Positions 1 through 19,283 of a stretch of 49,911 nucleotides of DNA are shown here, piece by piece; the first letter of the stretch is position 1, and each line of letters starts with the position of its first letter. The stretch comes from Kocuria tytonicola (lineage in GTDB: Bacteria > Actinomycetota > Actinomycetes > Actinomycetales > Micrococcaceae). The notes beneath the pieces are model-generated. The model saw only the letters and a list, made by a program, of their open reading frames with translations. It did no database searches and was not told where the DNA came from. The translations under genes were made by a program, and so were the position numbers. The stretch covers positions 1 to 49,911 of the forward strand of contig NZ_PHOA01000005.1 of the NCBI RefSeq assembly GCF_003687455.1. The letters are read 5' to 3'.

Positions 1-10
1 CGCGGGAACC

Positions 11-430
11 GTGCTGCACGCGGGGGTCACCGACGACCCGCTGGACGCCGCCCGGGCGCAGCGCGAGGTGGCCCACCCGGGCTGCGGCGCGGTGGTGGGC
101 TTCAGCGGCGTGATCCGCGACCACGACGGCGGCCGGGGGGGCGTGACGGGCCTCGAGTACAGCGCGCACCCGAGTGCCGGGGACGCCCTGCGGGCCGTGG
201 TCCGGGAGGTCGCCGCGCAGCACCCGGGGACCAGGGTGTGGGCGGAGCACCGGATCGGGGCGCTCGCGGTGGGGGACAGCGCGCTGGAGGTGGCCGTCGC
301 GGCGGCGCACCGGGCCGAGGCCTTCGCGGTGTGCTCCCGGATCGTGGACCGCATCAAGGAGGGGGTGCCCATCTGGAAGCGGGAGAGCTTCCGGGACGGG
401 CAGCACACCTGGGTGGGGCTGGAGGGCTGA
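11..430 (+). CDS. moaE: Molybdopterin synthase catalytic subunit MoaE (5' end possibly cut)
   Basis: MoaE is the large subunit of molybdopterin synthase. With MoaD thiocarboxylate it turns cyclic pyranopterin monophosphate into the dithiolene molybdopterin in the cytoplasm. The protein reads 139 residues from a GTG at 11, close to the family's usual 140-150. The catalytic lysine pair sits in IKEGVPIWKRESF as K116 and K123, seven residues apart as expected. The frame is open to the left edge and no ribosome site is visible, so the true start could lie upstream of the window. The stop at 428-430 is one base before the ATG of fdhD, so the two are surely co-transcribed. Confidence 0.9.
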   Translation: MLHAGVTDDPLDAARAQREVAHPGCGAVVGFSGVIRDHDGGRGGVTGLEYSAHPSAGDALRAVVREVAAQHPGTRVWAEHRIGALAVGDSALEVAVAAAHRAEAFAVCSRIVDRIKEGVPIWKRESFRDGQHTWVGLEG

Positions 431-431
431 G

Positions 432-1268
432 ATGGCGGCACGGATCATCGTCCCCGCGCGTGTGCGCACGTTCGACGCCCACGGCGAGGTGACGGCGGGC
501 CCGGACCGGCTCGCGGGGGAGGAGCCCCTGGAGATCCGCCTGGACGGGGAGCAGTTCACGGTGACCATGCGCACTCCGGGACAGGACTTCGCGCTCGTGA
601 CGGGTCTGCTGCTGAGCGAGGCCGTGATCACGGAGGTGTCCCACATCGTGAAGATGGACTACCGCTCGGGCGTGGACCGGGACGGGCACCGCACCTACAA
701 CGTGGTGGACGTGCGCCTCGCGCCCGGGGCGCCCGGGCCGCAGCGGGGAGCACAGCGGCAGGTCTTCACCTCGTCCTCGTGCGGGGTGTGCGGCACCCCG
801 TCCCTGGACAGCGTGGTGAAGCCGTCCGCGTATCCCGTGGCGCCGCCGCGTCCCCTCGTGCCGGCCGCCCGGCTCGTGGCGCTGCCGGACGAGCTGCGGG
901 AGCACCAGCGGGTCTTCGACGCCACGGGGGGTGTGCACGCGGCCGCCCTGTTCCCCGTGGGGCGGCGGGAGCCGCTCGTGGTGAGCGAGGACGTGGGGCG
1001 TCACAACGCCGTGGACAAGGTGGTTGGCTGGGCCGTGCAGCGCGGTCTGCTGCCGCTGCACGAGACGGTCCTGCAGGTCTCCGCACGAGCGTCCTTCGAG
1101 CTCGTGAGCAAGGCCGCCATGGCCGGGATCCCCGTGCTCTCGGCGGGGAGCGCGCCCTCCGCCCTGGCCGTGGCGCACGGGCGCGAGCGCGGCGTCACCG
1201 TGGTGGGCTTCAACCGGCGGGGCCGCTGCAACGTCTACACCCACCCCGGGCGCATCACCGCGGAGTGA
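432..1268 (+). CDS. fdhD: Formate dehydrogenase accessory sulfurtransferase FdhD
   Basis: FdhD carries sulfur from a cysteine desulfurase to the molybdenum cofactor of formate dehydrogenase and is needed for that enzyme's activity. The protein has 278 residues from ATG 432, one base after the moaE stop; the longer upstream reading overlaps moaE out of frame and is rejected. The key motif SSSCGVCG holds the CxxC pair C117 and C120. The central SARASFELVSKA and the C-terminal GFNRRGRCNVY segments fit the family. Coupling to moaE places it in molybdoenzyme maturation. No formate dehydrogenase structural gene is in the window. Confidence 0.93.
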   Translation: MAARIIVPARVRTFDAHGEVTAGPDRLAGEEPLEIRLDGEQFTVTMRTPGQDFALVTGLLLSEAVITEVSHIVKMDYRSGVDRDGHRTYNVVDVRLAPGAPGPQRGAQRQVFTSSSCGVCGTPSLDSVVKPSAYPVAPPRPLVPAARLVALPDELREHQRVFDATGGVHAAALFPVGRREPLVVSEDVGRHNAVDKVVGWAVQRGLLPLHETVLQVSARASFELVSKAAMAGIPVLSAGSAPSALAVAHGRERGVTVVGFNRRGRCNVYTHPGRITAE

Positions 1269-1296
1269 CCGGCACGGGTGCCGCAGCACGGGGGAT

Positions 1297-1326
1297 TTGG
1301 TGGGCCGCCAAGGGCTGGGGTACGGT
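1297..1326 (+). promoter_or_regulatory. Candidate rplJ promoter
   Basis: A TTGGTG box at 1297-1302 and a TACGGT box at 1321-1326 are separated by 18 bases. The -10 fits the actinobacterial TAnnnT pattern and lies just before the L10-type leader, giving a leader of about 225 nt. Assigned by eye only. Confidence 0.45.
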
Positions 1327-1332
1327 GGCAGC

Positions 1333-1510
1333 ACCAAAGACCGCCGGTCATCATGCGCGCCCCCGGTGCGCGTGGTCGAAGAGGTCCTCGGCAACGAGGA
1401 CCGTCCAGCGCAGGTGAACCAGCACGAATCCTTCAGTCGAACCCGCACCTGCGTGTGCGTGGATCGGCGGTGGTCGAGCCCCGGGCATCTGCGCGGGGCT
1501 TTTGTCGTTT
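1333..1510 (+). promoter_or_regulatory. L10-type ribosomal protein leader upstream of rplJ
   Basis: The untranslated stretch before rplJ holds an AAAGACCGCCGGT segment near 1336-1348 and a perfect 8-bp hairpin with a GCAA (GNRA) loop at 1383-1402. A 7-bp stem follows at 1477-1483 with 1494-1500, trailed by TTT GTC GTTT. In many bacteria an L10-binding leader of this kind represses rplJL when L10-L7/L12 is in excess. The last stem and its T-rich tail look like a terminator or attenuator. The match to the known L10 leader family is by recognition, not by covariance model. Confidence 0.6.
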
Positions 1511-1559
1511 CTCCTCACGGGGACGCGGAGCCGGCATCCACATGTAAGGAAGGAGCACC

Positions 1560-2093
1560 ATGGCGAATCCTGAAAAGGCTGCCGCGGTTGCAGAGTTGAA
1601 GGACTTGTTCTCCAACTCGCACGCTGCCGTCCTGACGGAGTACCGCGGGCTCACCGTGGCCCAGCTCAAGACGCTGCGCCGCACGCTGGGTGAGAACGCC
1701 GAATACGCCGTGGTGAAGAACACGCTCACCGCCATTGCGGCGCGCGAATCCGGAATCGACGCGTTCGAGGGAAAGCTCCAGGGCCCCTCGGCCATCGCGT
1801 TCGTCTCCGGTGACGCCGTCGCGACCGCCAAGAGCCTGCGTGACTTCGCCAAGGACAACCCCCAGCTGATCGTCAAGGGCGGTTACCTGGACGGCGTCGC
1901 GATGGACGAGACCGAGATCAAGAAGCTCGCGGACCTCGAGTCCCGCGAGGTTCTGCTGGCCAAGGTCGCCGGTGCCGCCAAGGCGTCGATGTCCAAGGCT
2001 GCCGCGCTGTTCCAGGCCCCGCTGTCCAAGACCGTGCGCACCGCGGAAGCACTGCGCGCCAAGCTGGACGAGCAGGGCGAGAACGCCGCCTGA
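1560..2093 (+). CDS. rplJ: 50S ribosomal protein L10
   Basis: L10 anchors the L7/L12 stalk to 23S rRNA near L11 and so helps recruit GTPase factors. The protein has 177 residues from ATG 1560, with AAGGAAGGAG just upstream as ribosome site. The N-terminal rRNA-binding part runs to about residue 130 ([18 protein letters not shown] and YAVVKNTL are typical). The C-terminal helix after that binds L7/L12 dimers. It forms a two-gene unit with rplL. L10 itself is the likely repressor acting on the leader at 1333-1510. Confidence 0.97.
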   Translation: MANPEKAAAVAELKDLFSNSHAAVLTEYRGLTVAQLKTLRRTLGENAEYAVVKNTLTAIAARESGIDAFEGKLQGPSAIAFVSGDAVATAKSLRDFAKDNPQLIVKGGYLDGVAMDETEIKKLADLESREVLLAKVAGAAKASMSKAAALFQAPLSKTVRTAEALRAKLDEQGENAA

Positions 2094-2222
2094 TCCCTCC
2101 GGGGACACCCAGGTTCCGGGTGGTCGGGCACCGCGCCCGTCACGCACCCGTGTTCTTCTCACCACGCACACCTCGCCGGCGCCACCCGCACCGGCACCAC
2201 GTACAAGTAAGGAGCCAACACC

Positions 2223-2609
2223 ATGGCCAAGCTGACCACCGATGAACTGATCGAGGCCTTCAAGGAACTGTCCCTCATCGAGCTCTCCGAGTTCGTGAAG
2301 GCGTTCGAGGAGACCTTCGACGTCACCGCCGCCGCCCCCGTGGCCGTGGCCGGTGCCGCCCCCGCTGCCGGCGACGCCGGTGCCGCCGAGGAGGAGAAGA
2401 CCGAGTTCGACGTCGTCCTCGAGTCCGCCGGTGACAAGAAGATCCAGGTCATCAAGGAAGTTCGCGGCCTGACCTCCCTGGGCCTCAAGGAAGCCAAGGA
2501 CCTCGTGGACAGCGCCCCCAAGGCCGTCCTCGAAGGCGCCACCAAGGAAGCCGCTGACAAGGCGAAGGAAGCCCTCGAGGGCGCCGGCGCCACCGTCACC
2601 GTCAAGTGA
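2223..2609 (+). CDS. rplL: 50S ribosomal protein L7/L12
   Basis: L7/L12 forms the flexible dimers of the ribosomal stalk that contact EF-G, EF-Tu, IF2 and release factors. The protein has 128 residues, usual for the family. It shows an N-terminal dimerisation helix ([22 protein letters not shown]), an Ala/Pro/Gly hinge at about 37-56, and the globular C-terminal domain with [21 protein letters not shown]. The ribosome site is AAGGAG before ATG 2223. A 129-base gap separates it from rplJ and a strong hairpin follows at 2678-2709. Confidence 0.98.
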   Translation: MAKLTTDELIEAFKELSLIELSEFVKAFEETFDVTAAAPVAVAGAAPAAGDAGAAEEEKTEFDVVLESAGDKKIQVIKEVRGLTSLGLKEAKDLVDSAPKAVLEGATKEAADKAKEALEGAGATVTVK

Positions 2610-2677
2610 TTCCGGGCGCCCCGAGCGCCTGCCGCACTCGCGCGAGCGTCCGCTGACGCCGCACGCGCGGCTCACTG

Positions 2678-2709
2678 CAGAACCCCGCACCGTCCGGTGC
2701 GGGGTTCTG
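2678..2709 (+). terminator. Hairpin terminator after rplL
   Basis: A perfect 14-bp stem (2678-2691 with 2696-2709) with a GTCC loop lies 69 bases after the rplL stop. There is no T-tract, as is common for actinobacterial terminators. It separates rplJL from the riboswitch-controlled gcv unit. Confidence 0.8.
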
Positions 2710-2805
2710 TGCGTCCCGGGCCCGCCGCACCGGTCCCGCTGCCGGGGGCGTTCACGGCACGGGTGTGATGTGCAAGACTGTGAGCGACCATCTGGCCGTC
2801 ACAGT

Positions 2806-3032
2806 GCGGCGGGAGAGTGTGGCGGGTCGGCGGCCGGTAACGGTTGCGGACGGAGCCATCGCCGAAGGAGCAAACCCTCCCCGGGAATCTCTCAGGCACC
2901 CGTACCGCCGCACCAGGCCACTCTGAAGAGTCCGGCGCCCACGCGGCGCCCGGACACCGTCGGGGCAGGTCGGGGGTGCGGGCTGCTGCACCCACCGGCG
3001 AAATCTCTCAGGTTCGGAACAGAGCGGGGAGG
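2806..3032 (+). promoter_or_regulatory. Tandem glycine riboswitch controlling gcvP-gcvT
   Basis: Two glycine aptamers lie back to back before gcvP. The first has GGGAGAGT near 2811, GCCGAAGGAGCAAA at 2861-2874, AATCTCTCAGGCA near 2886-2898 and a closing ACTCTGAAGAG at 2920-2930. The second has GGCGAAATCTCTCAGGTTC at about 2997-3015 and a closing ACAGAGCGGGGAG at 3019-3031. These are the recognised core sequences of the gcvT-type element. Glycine binding usually switches on glycine cleavage genes. The second aptamer ends only about 33 bases before the AGGAGA ribosome site, which would suit control of translation start or an anti-terminator. Outer limits are approximate. Confidence 0.93.
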
Positions 3033-3077
3033 ACTCACCGGGCCCGCGTGCCCACAAGCAGCCCAGGAGACCGTCGC

Positions 3078-5971
<2,894 letters not shown>

Positions 5972-5972
<1 letters not shown>

Positions 5973-7117
5973 TGAGCGAGCGTCAGACCGCACTGCACGG
6001 TGCCCACGAGGAGCTGGGTGCCCGGTTCACCGACTTCGGCGGCTGGTCCATGCCCGTCCGCTACGCGAGCGACACCGCGGAGCACCATGCCGTGCGCCGC
6101 GGCGCCGGGATCTTCGACCTCTCCCACATGGGGGAGGTGGAGGTCGTCGGGGCCCAGGCCGGGGCGTTCCTGGACCACGCGCTCGTGGGGGTGCTCTCCA
6201 CCATTGGTGTGGGGCGCGCCAAGTACTCGGTGATCGTGGACGAGGACGGCCGCGTGCTGGACGACCTCATCACCTACCGGCTCGCCGAGGACCGCTACCT
6301 GGTGGTGCCGAACGCGGGCAACCAGGAGACCGTGGTGCGCGCCCTGCAGCAGCGTACGGAGGGCTTCGACGTCACGGTGACCGACCGGGGTGCCGAGACC
6401 TCCCTGGTCGCGGTCCAGGGTCCGCGGGCACTGGAGGTGCTCGAGGCCACCGGACTGGAGCCCTCCGAGGACGTCGCCGCTCTCAAGTACTACGCGTGCG
6501 CCACCGCACGCTGCGCGGGCGTGGAGGTGCTCGCGGCCCGCACGGGCTACACCGGCGAGGACGGCTTCGAGCTGTACTGCGCCAACGAGCACGCCACGAC
6601 CCTGTGGGACGCGTTGCTCGCCACGGCCGGGGAGCTCGGCACGGAGGAGGCCCCCGTGCAGGCCGCGGGGCTCGCCGCACGCGACTCCCTGCGGCTCGAG
6701 GCCGGCATGCCGCTCTACGGCCACGAGCTCTCCACCGAGATCACCCCGGTGGAGGCCGGGCTCGGCAAGCTCGTGGAGATCGCGCTGCGCAAGAAGGACG
6801 AGGCGGGCACCCGCACGGTGGGACACGACGCGCTCGCGGCCATGCTGCGGGACGCTCCCGCGCGCACCCTGATCGGGCTGGAGGGTCTCGGGCGCAAACC
6901 GCTGCGCGCGGGCTACACCGTGCTCGCGGGTGAGCGCCCGGTGGGGGAGATCACCAGTGGCCTCCCCTCGCCCACGCTCGGCAAGCCCGTGGCCATGGCC
7001 CTGGTGACCACGTACGCCCTCGAGGAGATCGCCGCCGGGAACGTGAGTGTCCAGGACGCCCGGGGCCGCGGCGTCGAGGTCGCCCGGACGGCCATGCCCT
7101 TCTACAGGCGGGGCTGA
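5972..7117 (+). CDS. gcvT: Aminomethyltransferase, glycine cleavage T-protein
   Basis: GcvT moves the methylene group from aminomethyl-lipoyl GcvH to tetrahydrofolate, giving 5,10-methylene-THF and ammonia. ATG 5972 overlaps the gcvP stop (ATGA), with AGGAGAAG upstream, so translation is coupled. The 381-residue protein shows TDFGGWSMPVRY, FDLSHMGEVEV, the folate-site region RTGYTGEDGFELY, and the C-terminal GEITSGLPSPTLGKPVAMA barrel. Its expression should follow the glycine riboswitch ahead of gcvP. The H-protein gene, usually the third member of such a unit, is not in the window. Confidence 0.97.
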
Positions 7118-7151
7118 CGCGCACGGGAACGACCCCCAGGGGTGGTGCCGC

Positions 7152-7191
7152 GAACGGGTCTGCCGGGAGTAACCTCCCAGCAGGCCCGTTC
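7152..7191 (+). terminator. Hairpin after gcvT
   Basis: A long hairpin pairs 7152-7169 with 7174-7191 around a four-base loop, with one C-A mismatch and one G-U pair. It lies 34 bases after gcvT and has no T-tract. It probably ends the gcv unit, though a role in the leader of the next gene cannot be excluded. Confidence 0.65.
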
Positions 7192-7286
7192 CGTCGTGCC
7201 GAGCCCGTGCCGGTGCCCGCGTGGACGGCGCGGGTCGCCGAGAAGTCCCCGTGCGCCGTCGCGGGCGGAGGAAGAAGGAGAACACC

Positions 7287-8030
7287 GTGTTCGTGCGAGA
7301 CGTCGCCCCCGGGATCCACATGGTCCAGAGCCACCACGTGAACTGCTACCTGCTGGAGGACGAGGACGGGCTGACCCTCGTGGACGCCGGGCTGCCGCGG
7401 GTGTGGAACGAGCTGGGGTGGGCCGTGCGAGAGCTGGGCCGGACACCGGCAGACCTGAAAGCACTCGTGCTCACCCACGCCCACTTCGACCACGTGGGCG
7501 TCGCCGCGAAGCTCGTGGCCCGGCTGGGGATCCCCGTGCACGCCCACCAGCGGGAGCGCCACCTCGCGGCGCACCCCTACAGCTACGCGCACGAGAGCCC
7601 GGCGGCCCTCTACCCGCTCAGGCACCCGCGCGCGGTCCCGGTGCTCGCCTCGATGCTCGCGGGCGGAGCCGCGGGCGTGCGTGGAGTTGCCGTGACGCAC
7701 GATCTCGCCGTGGGGGAGACGGTGCCCGTGCCGGGCCGTCCCAGGGTGGTCCTCACGGCCGGGCACACGTACGGCCACTGCGCGCTGCACGTCCCGGCCG
7801 CCGACGCCGTGCTGTCGGGCGATGCGCTCGTCACCCTCGATCCGTACACGGGTCTGACCGGTCCTCGGGTGGTGGCCGGCGCTGCCACCGCGGACGCGGC
7901 CACGGCCCTCGAGTCCCTCGGCGCGATCGCGGCCACGGGGGCCCGCACGGTCCTGCCCGGTCACGGCGACCCGTGGCGCCTGGGCGCGACCCGGGCAGCG
8001 GAGCAGGCGAGGGCGAACGGGGTTGCCTGA
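7287..8030 (+). CDS. Metallo-beta-lactamase-fold hydrolase of unknown substrate
   Basis: This is a 247-residue soluble hydrolase of the metallo-beta-lactamase superfamily. GTG 7287 is chosen because GAAGGAG lies just ahead and the protein then starts right at the fold (VFVRDVAPGIHMVQ). The zinc motif HxHxDH is LTHAHFDHVG with H64, H66, D68 and H69. Further metal ligands are likely in LTAGHTYGH, the aspartate of VLSGDALV, and LPGHGDP near the C-terminus. The family includes glyoxalase II, lactonases and RNases, and nothing here fixes the substrate. It stands alone between gcvT and rpoB, in the same direction. Confidence 0.85.
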   Translation: MFVRDVAPGIHMVQSHHVNCYLLEDEDGLTLVDAGLPRVWNELGWAVRELGRTPADLKALVLTHAHFDHVGVAAKLVARLGIPVHAHQRERHLAAHPYSYAHESPAALYPLRHPRAVPVLASMLAGGAAGVRGVAVTHDLAVGETVPVPGRPRVVLTAGHTYGHCALHVPAADAVLSGDALVTLDPYTGLTGPRVVAGAATADAATALESLGAIAATGARTVLPGHGDPWRLGATRAAEQARANGVA

Positions 8031-8138
8031 GCGGGACCGGGTGCCGCCCGCGCCGTCGGGCGGCGTCCTCCCGGACCGGCCGGGCGGACGCGCGGCGGGC
8101 ATGTTACGTCGCGGAGGGGGATTCGTCCAGCACCGGTG

Positions 8139-8167
8139 TGGACAACCTGCCGGATCTGGCCTAGGCT
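8139..8167 (+). promoter_or_regulatory. Candidate rpoB promoter
   Basis: TGGACA at 8139-8144 and TAGGCT at 8162-8167 are separated by exactly 17 bases. This fits a housekeeping sigma factor and would give a leader of about 140 nt before rpoB. That leader contains the hairpin at 8224-8257. Confidence 0.6.
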
Positions 8168-8223
8168 AGTGCTTTGCGTTGTCCCTTATGCATGCGTGCC
8201 TTCATATAGCGGTGGGCGCCGCA

Positions 8224-8262
8224 GGGGCGGTCGGCGATTCTCCTCGTGACCGGCCCCTTTTT
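8224..8262 (+). terminator. Terminator-like hairpin with T-tract in the rpoB leader (candidate attenuator)
   Basis: GGGGCGGTC at 8224-8232 pairs with GACCGGCCCC at 8248-8257 with one bulged G, and TTTTT CTCTC follows at once. It lies between the candidate promoter and the rpoB start, so it could stop early transcripts. An overlapping small stem, GCCGC (8218-8222) with GCGGT (8227-8231), would compete with its left arm. Confidence 0.5.
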
Positions 8263-8314
8263 CTCTCCCCGGGAACCTCGCGTATTCACTGCATGTCTGT
8301 GGAAGGATCACATC

Positions 8315-11824
<3,510 letters not shown>

Positions 11825-11889
11825 GAACGCTCCCGTCCACAGTTCAGCCCGACAGACTTCAGGATTTTACGAAAGAGGGACAGGACCTT

Positions 11890-15780
<3,891 letters not shown>

Positions 15781-15795
15781 GCTGGTGGAGTAGTC

Positions 15796-15831
15796 CGCCT
15801 GCCGCCGGTGTCCGGACACCGGCGGCAGGCG
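15796..15831 (+). terminator. Perfect 36-bp palindrome after rpoC
   Basis: The 18 bases at 15796-15813 are exactly complementary to 15814-15831 with no spacer, 15 bases after the rpoC stop. It has no T-tract and probably ends the rpoBC transcript on GC strength alone. Confidence 0.8.
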
Positions 15832-15971
15832 CGGCATGAGGTCCCGGAGCCCGGGCGCGTCTTCCTCTCGGGGGAGCGCGCTCGGGCTCCGTCTCGTCCG
15901 GCCCGTCCCGCCACGACGACGCCGCCGGGCCCGGTCAGCCAGCCCGTTTTCGCGGGCGCGTGCGCACCTGC

Positions 15972-15977
15972 TACGAT
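15972..15977 (+). promoter_or_regulatory. Candidate -10 box of the str operon
   Basis: TACGAT fits the TAnnnT pattern and would start a leader of about 210 nt before rpsL. No convincing -35 is seen; TTTTCG at 15947-15952 is 19 bases away. Confidence 0.35.
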
Positions 15978-16013
15978 GGCTCAGAATTGCTCGATTCCGG
16001 GCAGTCTGCAATG

Positions 16014-16070
16014 AGATGGCAAATCGGACTCCGTCCTGTGGTACGCACCCTGTACCTAGATGCCATCTTT
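16014..16070 (+). promoter_or_regulatory. Closed stem-loop structure in the rpsL leader
   Basis: AGATGGCA (16014-16021) is exactly complementary to TGCCATCT (16061-16068). Inside are a GGTAC/GTACC hairpin (16040-16044 with 16052-16056) and a 3-bp CGG/CCG hairpin (16025-16033). TTT CG follows the outer stem. The rest of the 416-base gap between rpoC and rpsL shows only the palindrome at 15796-15831, the -10 box and the ribosome site. Confidence 0.4.
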
Positions 16071-16196
16071 CGTCATGCTCTGTGGCACCTTCCGTGCGGT
16101 GTGCACCGCCCGGGCAGGCCGCCGGGCACCCCGGAGTCAATGTTCCGTCACCGGCGGGTCCGGCACACACCGGTCCCCGCTCCAACAGGAGGCACT

Positions 16197-16571
16197 GTGC
16201 CAACTATCCAGCAACTGGTCCGCAAGGGCCGGCACTCCAAGGTCGTGAAGACCAAGGCTCCCGCGCTCAAGGGCAACCCCATGAAGCGCGGCGTCTGCAC
16301 CCGCGTGTTCACCACCACCCCCAAGAAGCCCAACTCGGCGCTGCGCAAGGTGGCCCGTGTGAAGCTCAACGGCGGCGTGGAGGTCACGGCCTACATCCCC
16401 GGCGAGGGCCACAACCTGCAGGAGCACTCCATCGTGCTCGTGCGCGGCGGTCGTGTGAAGGACCTCCCCGGCGTTCGCTACAAGATCGTGCGCGGCGCGC
16501 TCGACACCCAGGGTGTCAAGGGTCGCCAGCAGGCCCGCTCCCGCTACGGCGCCAAGAAGGAGAAGAAGTAA
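16197..16571 (+). CDS. rpsL: 30S ribosomal protein S12
   Basis: S12 lies at the decoding centre and tunes translational accuracy. GTG 16197 is the start because CAGGAGG precedes it and the protein then begins [12 protein letters not shown]. The longer upstream reading is leader sequence. It has 124 residues. The streptomycin-related lysines are wild type: K43 in [11 protein letters not shown] and K88 in [13 protein letters not shown]. The aspartate next to K88, the site of beta-methylthiolation in many bacteria, is present. The stop overlaps the rpsG start by one base. Confidence 0.98.
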
Positions 16572-17041
16572 TGCCTCGTAAAGGTCCCGCTCCCAAGCGC
16601 CCCCTCGTCGTCGATCCCGTCTACGGCTCGCCCGTGGTCACGCAGCTGATCAACAAGGTCCTGCAGGACGGCAAGAAGTCCACCGCCGAGCGCATCGTCT
16701 ACGGTGCCCTCGAGGGTGTGCGCAACAAGACCAACTCCGATCCCGTGGCCACGCTGAAGAAGGCCCTCGAGAACGTGAAGCCGGCCCTCGAGGTCCGCTC
16801 CCGTCGCGTGGGCGGCGCCACCTACCAGGTGCCCGTGGAGGTCAAGGCCGGACGTGCGCAGGCTCTGTCCCTGCGCTGGCTCGTGGGCTACTCCAAGGCC
16901 CGCCGCGAGAACACCATGACCGAGCGTCTGCAGAACGAGATCCTGGACGCGTCCAACGGTCTCGGTGCCGCCGTGAAGCGCCGCGAGGACACTCACAAGA
17001 TGGCCGAATCCAACAAGGCCTTCGCCCACTACCGCTGGTAA
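16571..17041 (+). CDS. rpsG: 30S ribosomal protein S7
   Basis: S7 nucleates assembly of the 30S head and contacts the E-site tRNA and mRNA exit. It has 156 residues from ATG 16571, sharing its first base with the rpsL stop. [20 protein letters not shown], the beta-hairpin region [14 protein letters not shown] and the C-terminal [10 protein letters not shown]-like end are typical. In E. coli it represses its operon; no such site was looked for here. A hairpin follows before fusA. Confidence 0.98.
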   Translation: MPRKGPAPKRPLVVDPVYGSPVVTQLINKVLQDGKKSTAERIVYGALEGVRNKTNSDPVATLKKALENVKPALEVRSRRVGGATYQVPVEVKAGRAQALSLRWLVGYSKARRENTMTERLQNEILDASNGLGAAVKRREDTHKMAESNKAFAHYRW

Positions 17042-17055
17042 AATTCGGTAGTCCT

Positions 17056-17081
17056 GTCGGCCCCGCTCCGGCGGGGCCGAC
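17056..17081 (+). terminator. Hairpin between rpsG and fusA
   Basis: A perfect 11-bp stem (17056-17066 with 17071-17081) with a TCCG loop lies 14 bases after rpsG and 38 bases before fusA. With no T-tract inside an operon it may be a partial terminator or an RNA-processing element. Confidence 0.55.
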
Positions 17082-17119
17082 ACCAGGGCCCGGCACCACC
17101 TTTTACGAAGGGAACCATC

Positions 17120-19234
17120 GTGGCACTCGACGTGCTTACCGACCTCAAGAAGGTCCGCAATATCGGCATCATGGCTCACATCGATGCCGGTAAGACCACG
17201 ACCACCGAACGAATCCTGTTCTACACGGGCATCAACCACAAGCTCGGCGAGACGCACGACGGTGCCTCCACGATGGACTGGATGGCGCAGGAGCAGGAAC
17301 GCGGCATCACCATCACCTCGGCCGCGACCTCGTGCTACTGGCACGACTACCAGATCAACATCATCGACACCCCGGGTCACGTGGACTTCACGGTCGAGGT
17401 CGAGCGCTCCCTGCGCGTGCTCGACGGCGCGGTGGCCGTCTTCGACGGCAAGGAGGGCGTGGAGCCCCAGTCCGAGACCGTGTGGCGCCAGGCCGACAAG
17501 TACGAAGTCCCCCGCATCTGCTTCGTCAACAAGATGGACAAGCTCGGCGCGGACTTCTACTTCACCGTGGACACGATCAAGTCCCGCCTGGGTGCCACCC
17601 CGCTCGTGCTGCAGCTGCCCATCGGCGCCGAGAACGACTTCGTGGGCGTCGTGGACCTCATCACCATGAAGGCCCTCGTCTGGGAGGGTGACTCCAAGGG
17701 TGACGTCTCCCTCGGTGCCAAGTACGAGACCCGCGAGATCCCCGAGGACCTCCAGGACCGCGCCGCGGAGTACCGCAACCAGCTGGTCGAGGCCGTGGCC
17801 GAGGCCGACGACGACCTCATGGAGAAGTACCTCGGCGGCGAGGAGCTGACCGAGGACGAGATCAAGACCGGCGTGCGCAAGCTGACCACCTCCTCGGCCG
17901 CCTACCCCGTGCTGTGCGGCTCCGCCTTCAAGAACCGTGGCGTTCAGCCCATGCTCGACGCCGTGGTGGACTACCTGCCCTCCCCCCTGGACGTGGAGGA
18001 CGTGCAGGGTCACGCCGTCAACGACGAGGAAGAGGTGCTCACCCGCACCGCCGACGCCAACGGTCCCTTCGCGGCACTGGCGTTCAAGGTGGCCTCGCAC
18101 CCGTTCTACGGCCAGCTGACCTACATCCGCGTGTACTCCGGCAAGGCCAAGGCCGGTGAGCAGGTGATGAACTCCACCAAGGGCAAGCGCGAGCGCATCG
18201 GCAAGCTCTTCCAGATGCACTCCAACAAGGAGAACCCGGTGGAGGAGATCTCCGCCGGCCACATCTACGCCGCGATCGGTCTGAAGGACACCACCACGGG
18301 TGACACCCTGTGCGACTCCTCCAACCCGATCGTGCTGGAGTCCATGAGCTTCCCGAAGCCCGTGATCTTCGTGGCCATCGAGCCGAAGACCAAGGGTGAC
18401 CAGGAGAAGCTCTCCACCGCCATCCAGAAGCTCTCCGCGGAGGACCCCACGTTCACGGTGTCCCTCAACGACGAGACCGGCCAGACCGAGATCGGTGGCA
18501 TGGGCGAGCTGCACCTGGACATCCTCGTGGACCGCATGAAGCGCGAGTTCCGTGTGGAGGCCAACGTGGGCAAGCCCCAGGTGGCCTACCGCGAGACCAT
18601 CAAGAAGGCCGTCGAGAAGGTCGACTACACCCACAAGAAGCAGACGGGTGGTTCCGGGCAGTTCGCGAAGGTGCAGGTCTCCTTCGAGCCGCTGCCCCTG
18701 GACGCCGAGGAGCTGTACGAGTTCGACAACGCCGTGACCGGTGGTCGCGTGCCGCGTGAGTACATCCCCTCCGTGGACCACGGCATCCAGGACGCCATGC
18801 AGCTCGGCATCCTCGCCGGGTACCCGGTCGTGGGCGTCAAGGCCACTCTCGTCGACGGCGCGTACCACGACGTCGACTCCTCGGAGATGGCGTTCAAGAT
18901 CGCCGGTTCCATGGTGTTCAAGGAGGGCGCGCGCCGCGCCAACCCGGTGCTGCTCGAGCCGCTCATGGCGGTCGAGGTGCGTACGCCGGAGGAGTACATG
19001 GGCGACGTCATCGGCGACCTGAACTCCCGTCGCGGCCAGATCCAGTCCATGGAGGACGTCACGGGTGTGAAGCTCGTGCAGGCTCTGGTCCCGCTGTCCG
19101 AGATGTTCGGCTACATCGGCGACCTGCGTTCCAAGACGCAGGGCCGCGCCGTGTACTCGATGCAGTTCGACAGCTACTCAGAGGTCCCCAAGGCCGTGGC
19201 CGAGGAGATCATCCAGAAGAACCGCGGCGAGTGA
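17120..19234 (+). CDS. fusA: Elongation factor G
   Basis: EF-G is the GTPase that drives translocation and, with RRF, ribosome recycling. It has 704 residues from GTG 17120, behind GAAGGGA. The G domain shows [10 protein letters not shown] (19-28), DTPGH (83-87) and NKMD (137-140). [17 protein letters not shown], the domain IV loop [13 protein letters not shown] and the C-terminal [11 protein letters not shown] segment are intact. It is the third gene of the str operon. No second, fusidic-acid-resistance type copy is in the window. Confidence 0.98.
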   Translation: MALDVLTDLKKVRNIGIMAHIDAGKTTTTERILFYTGINHKLGETHDGASTMDWMAQEQERGITITSAATSCYWHDYQINIIDTPGHVDFTVEVERSLRVLDGAVAVFDGKEGVEPQSETVWRQADKYEVPRICFVNKMDKLGADFYFTVDTIKSRLGATPLVLQLPIGAENDFVGVVDLITMKALVWEGDSKGDVSLGAKYETREIPEDLQDRAAEYRNQLVEAVAEADDDLMEKYLGGEELTEDEIKTGVRKLTTSSAAYPVLCGSAFKNRGVQPMLDAVVDYLPSPLDVEDVQGHAVNDEEEVLTRTADANGPFAALAFKVASHPFYGQLTYIRVYSGKAKAGEQVMNSTKGKRERIGKLFQMHSNKENPVEEISAGHIYAAIGLKDTTTGDTLCDSSNPIVLESMSFPKPVIFVAIEPKTKGDQEKLSTAIQKLSAEDPTFTVSLNDETGQTEIGGMGELHLDILVDRMKREFRVEANVGKPQVAYRETIKKAVEKVDYTHKKQTGGSGQFAKVQVSFEPLPLDAEELYEFDNAVTGGRVPREYIPSVDHGIQDAMQLGILAGYPVVGVKATLVDGAYHDVDSSEMAFKIAGSMVFKEGARRANPVLLEPLMAVEVRTPEEYMGDVIGDLNSRRGQIQSMEDVTGVKLVQALVPLSEMFGYIGDLRSKTQGRAVYSMQFDSYSEVPKAVAEEIIQKNRGE

Positions 19235-19283
19235 GCCCCTCGGGGCCCGCCCCGAGATTTCAGTAAATTCGTAATCCAGAAGT

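Noticed and set aside
2844-3077. N-terminal extension of GcvP
   Set aside because: The extension translates the riboswitch; ATG 3078 has a good ribosome site and fits family length.
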